NCBI GenBank assembly: GCA_020861055.1
Contig: JAJBTD010000192.1
Coordinates: 1-6,297, forward strand
Length of the DNA: 6,297 bases
Origin: Clostridiales bacterium
GTDB lineage: Bacteria > Bacillota > Clostridia > Oscillospirales > Oscillospiraceae
Reading direction: 5' to 3'
The notes beneath the pieces were generated by a model. It ran no database searches. It saw nothing but the letters and a program-made list of their open reading frames with translations, and was not told the origin of the DNA. Every line of letters begins with the position of its first letter. Positions within the stretch are counted from its first letter, which is position 1. Shown here piece after piece: positions 4,298 through 6,297 of the stretch. The translations under genes and the position numbers were made by a program.

Positions 4298-5712
4298 GAC
4301 GCATCTCCCCCTCTCAGCTCCACCGTGACCAGGGTGCCCTTCCCCGGCTCGCTCTGAAAGGTCATGGTCCCGTGGTGGATGCGGACGATCTCCCGGCACA
4401 GGGCCAGCCCCAGGCCCGCGCCCCCCTGGGCACGGGAGCGGGACTTGTCCACCCGGTAAAAGGCCTCTGTGAGCCGTTCGATCTCTTCCGGGGGAATCCC
4501 CCGGCCGTTGTCCATGACCTGTATCTCACAGCCGTCGTCCTCCGTGGGCCGGATGCCCAGCAGGAGGTTCTTTTTCCTGTCTCCGTCCAGAGCCTTTCGT
4601 CCGTTGTCCAGCAGGTTCAGGATGAGAGACTTTGCCAGCTCCGGTTCCAGCAGAGCAGACCCAGGCTGGCAATAGACCCGGAGACGGATGCCGTTCTTTT
4701 CCGCCACCGGCTCCATGGCGTCCCTGACCTGACGGGCCAGCTGGGGCAGGTCGGTCCGGGTGAGGGCAAAATCGTCCTTTCCCAGCACCAGCAGGTCCAG
4801 CAGCTTTAAGGATAAGTGTTCCAGGCGGCTCCCCTCCCGGAAGATGTAATTCGCCGCTTGCTGGGCGTCCTCCGGGGGAAGGCTTTGACTGCGGAGCAGG
4901 TCGGCATAGCCGATGATGGAGGTCATGGGGGTTTTCAGCTCGTGGGCGAAGCTGCCCATAAACTCTTCCTGACGGCGCATAGTCTCCTGGAGCTGTTTTA
5001 CATAATTCTGAATGCTGTCCGCCATCCGGTCAAACTCTTTTGAGAGAGCGGCCACCTCGTCCCCGCCCCGGATACGGGAGCGACGGGACAGATCGCCCTG
5101 GGCCAGAGACTGGGCGGTGCGGGAGAGCCGGGTCAGGGGCCGTGTGAGCAGAGTGGCGATGAGCCAGGACAGCGCGCCCCCCAGGGCCACCACCACCCAA
5201 AAGACCCGGAAGTAGATCTGCTGCTGGCTCTCCCGGAGGGCATAGACGGAGGACATATCATACAGCCCGTCCAGATAGCAGACCGTCTCCCCCATGCGGA
5301 ATTGGCTGGTGATCTGATAGTAGCGGCTCTCCCCGGCAGAAAAGAGCTGCATCACCCCCTGTTCCTCCTGAGTGTCGGCCCGGAGGTCCAGCAGCAGGCC
5401 GGAAAATCTGCTGTCGCCGAGGTAGATCGTCTCCCCCGCCTCGTCCGTCACCCGGAGGGTGAGCCAGCCGCCGGCCTGCTGCCCGTCCATCTGGCTGAGA
5501 ATGTCCGCCACGTCCTCCGGCCCGGTCTGGTCGCTGACGGCATTGACCAGGCTCAGGGTGCTCTGTACCATCCGGTAGGACTGCACCGCCGCATCCTCCT
5601 CCTCACTGAGCAGACTGGAAAAGGACAGGGAGAGGAGCAGCGTCCCGCCTACTCCAAAGGACAGCGCCAGCACCAGCACAGTGGAGAGCAGCATCTTGGT
5701 GCGAAAGCGCAT
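4273..5712 (-). CDS. Sensor histidine kinase (HAMP, HisKA, HATPase)
   Basis: 479 residues, apparently intact. Order: transmembrane helix at about 7-30; extracytoplasmic sensor region at 31-167 with no domain I recognise; second transmembrane helix at about 168-189; HAMP linker at about 190-242 (LTRPLTRLSRTAQSLAQGDL, then GDEVAALSKEFDRM). The HisKA H-box FAHELKTPMTSI has phospho-acceptor His257. The HATPase domain shows an N-box (LILNLLDNGRKA, Asn366 and Asn370), G1 box DNGRGI (401-406), F-box FYRVDK (418-423) and G2 box GAGLGL (431-436). It senses an unknown outside signal, autophosphorylates His257 and passes the phosphate to the regulator encoded just upstream. The ATG at 5712 comes one base after the regulator stop and has GGAGG six bases upstream, which fixes the start; the longer open frame upstream only shadows the regulator. 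The 3' end overlaps the next gene by 25 bases. Confidence 0.96.
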   Translation of the reverse strand: MRFRTKMLLSTVLVLALSFGVGGTLLLSLSFSSLLSEEEDAAVQSYRMVQSTLSLVNAVSDQTGPEDVADILSQMDGQQAGGWLTLRVTDEAGETIYLGDSRFSGLLLDLRADTQEEQGVMQLFSAGESRYYQITSQFRMGETVCYLDGLYDMSSVYALRESQQQIYFRVFWVVVALGGALSWLIATLLTRPLTRLSRTAQSLAQGDLSRRSRIRGGDEVAALSKEFDRMADSIQNYVKQLQETMRRQEEFMGSFAHELKTPMTSIIGYADLLRSQSLPPEDAQQAANYIFREGSRLEHLSLKLLDLLVLGKDDFALTRTDLPQLARQVRDAMEPVAEKNGIRLRVYCQPGSALLEPELAKSLILNLLDNGRKALDGDRKKNLLLGIRPTEDDGCEIQVMDNGRGIPPEEIERLTEAFYRVDKSRSRAQGGAGLGLALCREIVRIHHGTMTFQSEPGKGTLVTVELRGGDASCAENGRS

Positions 5713-5713
5713 A

Positions 5714-6297
5714 TCAGGCCTCCAGCCGGTAGCCCACCTTGGGGATAGCCACCAGCCGCCGCTCCCAGCCCACCTTGCGCCGGAGCCGCTGAACGTGGAG
5801 GTCCACCGTCCGGGTGGTGCTGGTATACTCTCCGCCCCACACCCGCTGATAGATGGTCTCCCGGTAGAGGGCGATGCCAGGGTTCTGGGCAAAGAGCAGG
5901 AGCAGCTCGTACTCCTTAGGGGTCAGGGCGATCTCCTGCCCGTCCCGAAAGACCTGCATGGAGCGTAGGTCGATGTGCAGGCCGCCCACGTCCAAAGTGC
6001 TGGCCAGCTTCTGGTATCGGCGGAGCACCACCTCCACCCGTGCCAGCAGCTCGATAATCTCAAAGGGCTTGACCAGATAGTCCTCCGCCCCCATCCGCAG
6101 GCCCTTCACCCGGTCGCTCACCGCATTTTTCGCCGTGAGGAAGATGACCGGAATCCCCAGGGGCCGGATGTACTCCATCAGCTCAAAGCCGTCCGCGCCG
6201 GGGAGCATGATGTCCAGCAAGATCAGGTCAAAAGCGGTATCCGTTTCCAGCAGGTCGGCGGCGGCCAGCCCGTCGTAGACGCAGCGGCACTGATACC
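5714..6297 (-). CDS. OmpR/PhoB-family response regulator, 5'-partial
   Basis: The gene runs off the right edge; 193 residues are visible, reading in frame from 6295, and about 24 N-terminal residues (with the first acidic pocket) are missing. The receiver domain shows the phospho-acceptor Asp in LILLDIMLPGADG (visible residue 28), the conserved Thr of IFLTAK and the Lys of LVKPFE. The DNA-binding domain is a C-terminal winged helix: LTPKEYELLLLFAQNPG, then the recognition helix region TRTVDLHVQRLRRKVG and a closing GYRLEA. It should bind DNA as a phosphorylated dimer and control genes in response to the adjacent kinase. An apparent internal start at 6220 is a TTG codon inside the LLDIM motif and is not the true start. 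Its promoter lies outside the window; its targets cannot be told, though such operons are often self-regulated. Confidence 0.96.
   Translation of the reverse strand, partial: YQCRCVYDGLAAADLLETDTAFDLILLDIMLPGADGFELMEYIRPLGIPVIFLTAKNAVSDRVKGLRMGAEDYLVKPFEIIELLARVEVVLRRYQKLASTLDVGGLHIDLRSMQVFRDGQEIALTPKEYELLLLFAQNPGIALYRETIYQRVWGGEYTSTTRTVDLHVQRLRRKVGWERRLVAIPKVGYRLEA

Noticed and set aside
4083..4304. Frame starting at ATG 4304 close to the same ribosome site as the unknown operon protein
   Set aside because: It is in another frame, ends after 73 residues, and lacks the clean signal-anchor and acidic body seen in the frame starting at 4297.

Overview
The window looks like chromosomal DNA from a GC-rich anaerobic member of the Clostridia, probably an Oscillospiraceae-type gut bacterium. 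This is inferred from the base composition, the trmK-nif3 gene pair, strong AGGAGG-like ribosome binding sites, a CxxC-bearing DUF1858 protein and the style of the two-component system. I cannot name a species. There are six protein genes, two of them cut by the window edges. No RNA gene, CRISPR array, insertion sequence or phage gene is visible.

Left part, + strand (1-1381): the 3' part of an ammonium transporter gene whose reading frame continues, through a hydrophilic linker of about 47 residues, into a complete P-II (GlnB/GlnK) domain. The channel and its usual trimeric regulator are therefore one polypeptide. The P-II T-loop has Leu where the classical uridylylated Tyr51 should be, so regulation is probably by ligand binding alone. 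Hairpins and a terminator at 1461-1533 separate it from the convergent genes on the - strand.

Middle part, - strand (1535-3424): read in the direction of transcription, this holds a textbook sigma-A promoter (TTGAAA, 17 bp, TATAAT), a perfect 14-bp inverted repeat placed where transcription should begin, a small DUF1858 redox-disulfide protein, a strong intrinsic terminator, then trmK (tRNA m1A22 methyltransferase) and nif3 (dinuclear-metal NIF3 family). The last two overlap by ATGA and are probably translationally coupled. The DUF1858 start region carries an 18-bp tandem duplication that copies the start codon. A triple CTCGAAA repeat lies between the terminator and the trmK ribosome binding site.

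Right part, - strand (3455-6297): a tightly packed operon of an OmpR/PhoB-type response regulator (5' end outside the window), a membrane sensor histidine kinase, and a membrane-anchored, acidic, extracytoplasmic protein of unknown function that overlaps the kinase gene by 25 bases. The third protein may be a sensor accessory or an output of the system. No clear U-tract terminator separates this operon from the DUF1858 promoter downstream.

I see no radically new system. The points that most deserve follow-up are the Amt-P-II fusion with its altered T-loop, the unassigned operator at the DUF1858 promoter, the duplicated translation start, and the unknown protein of the two-component operon.
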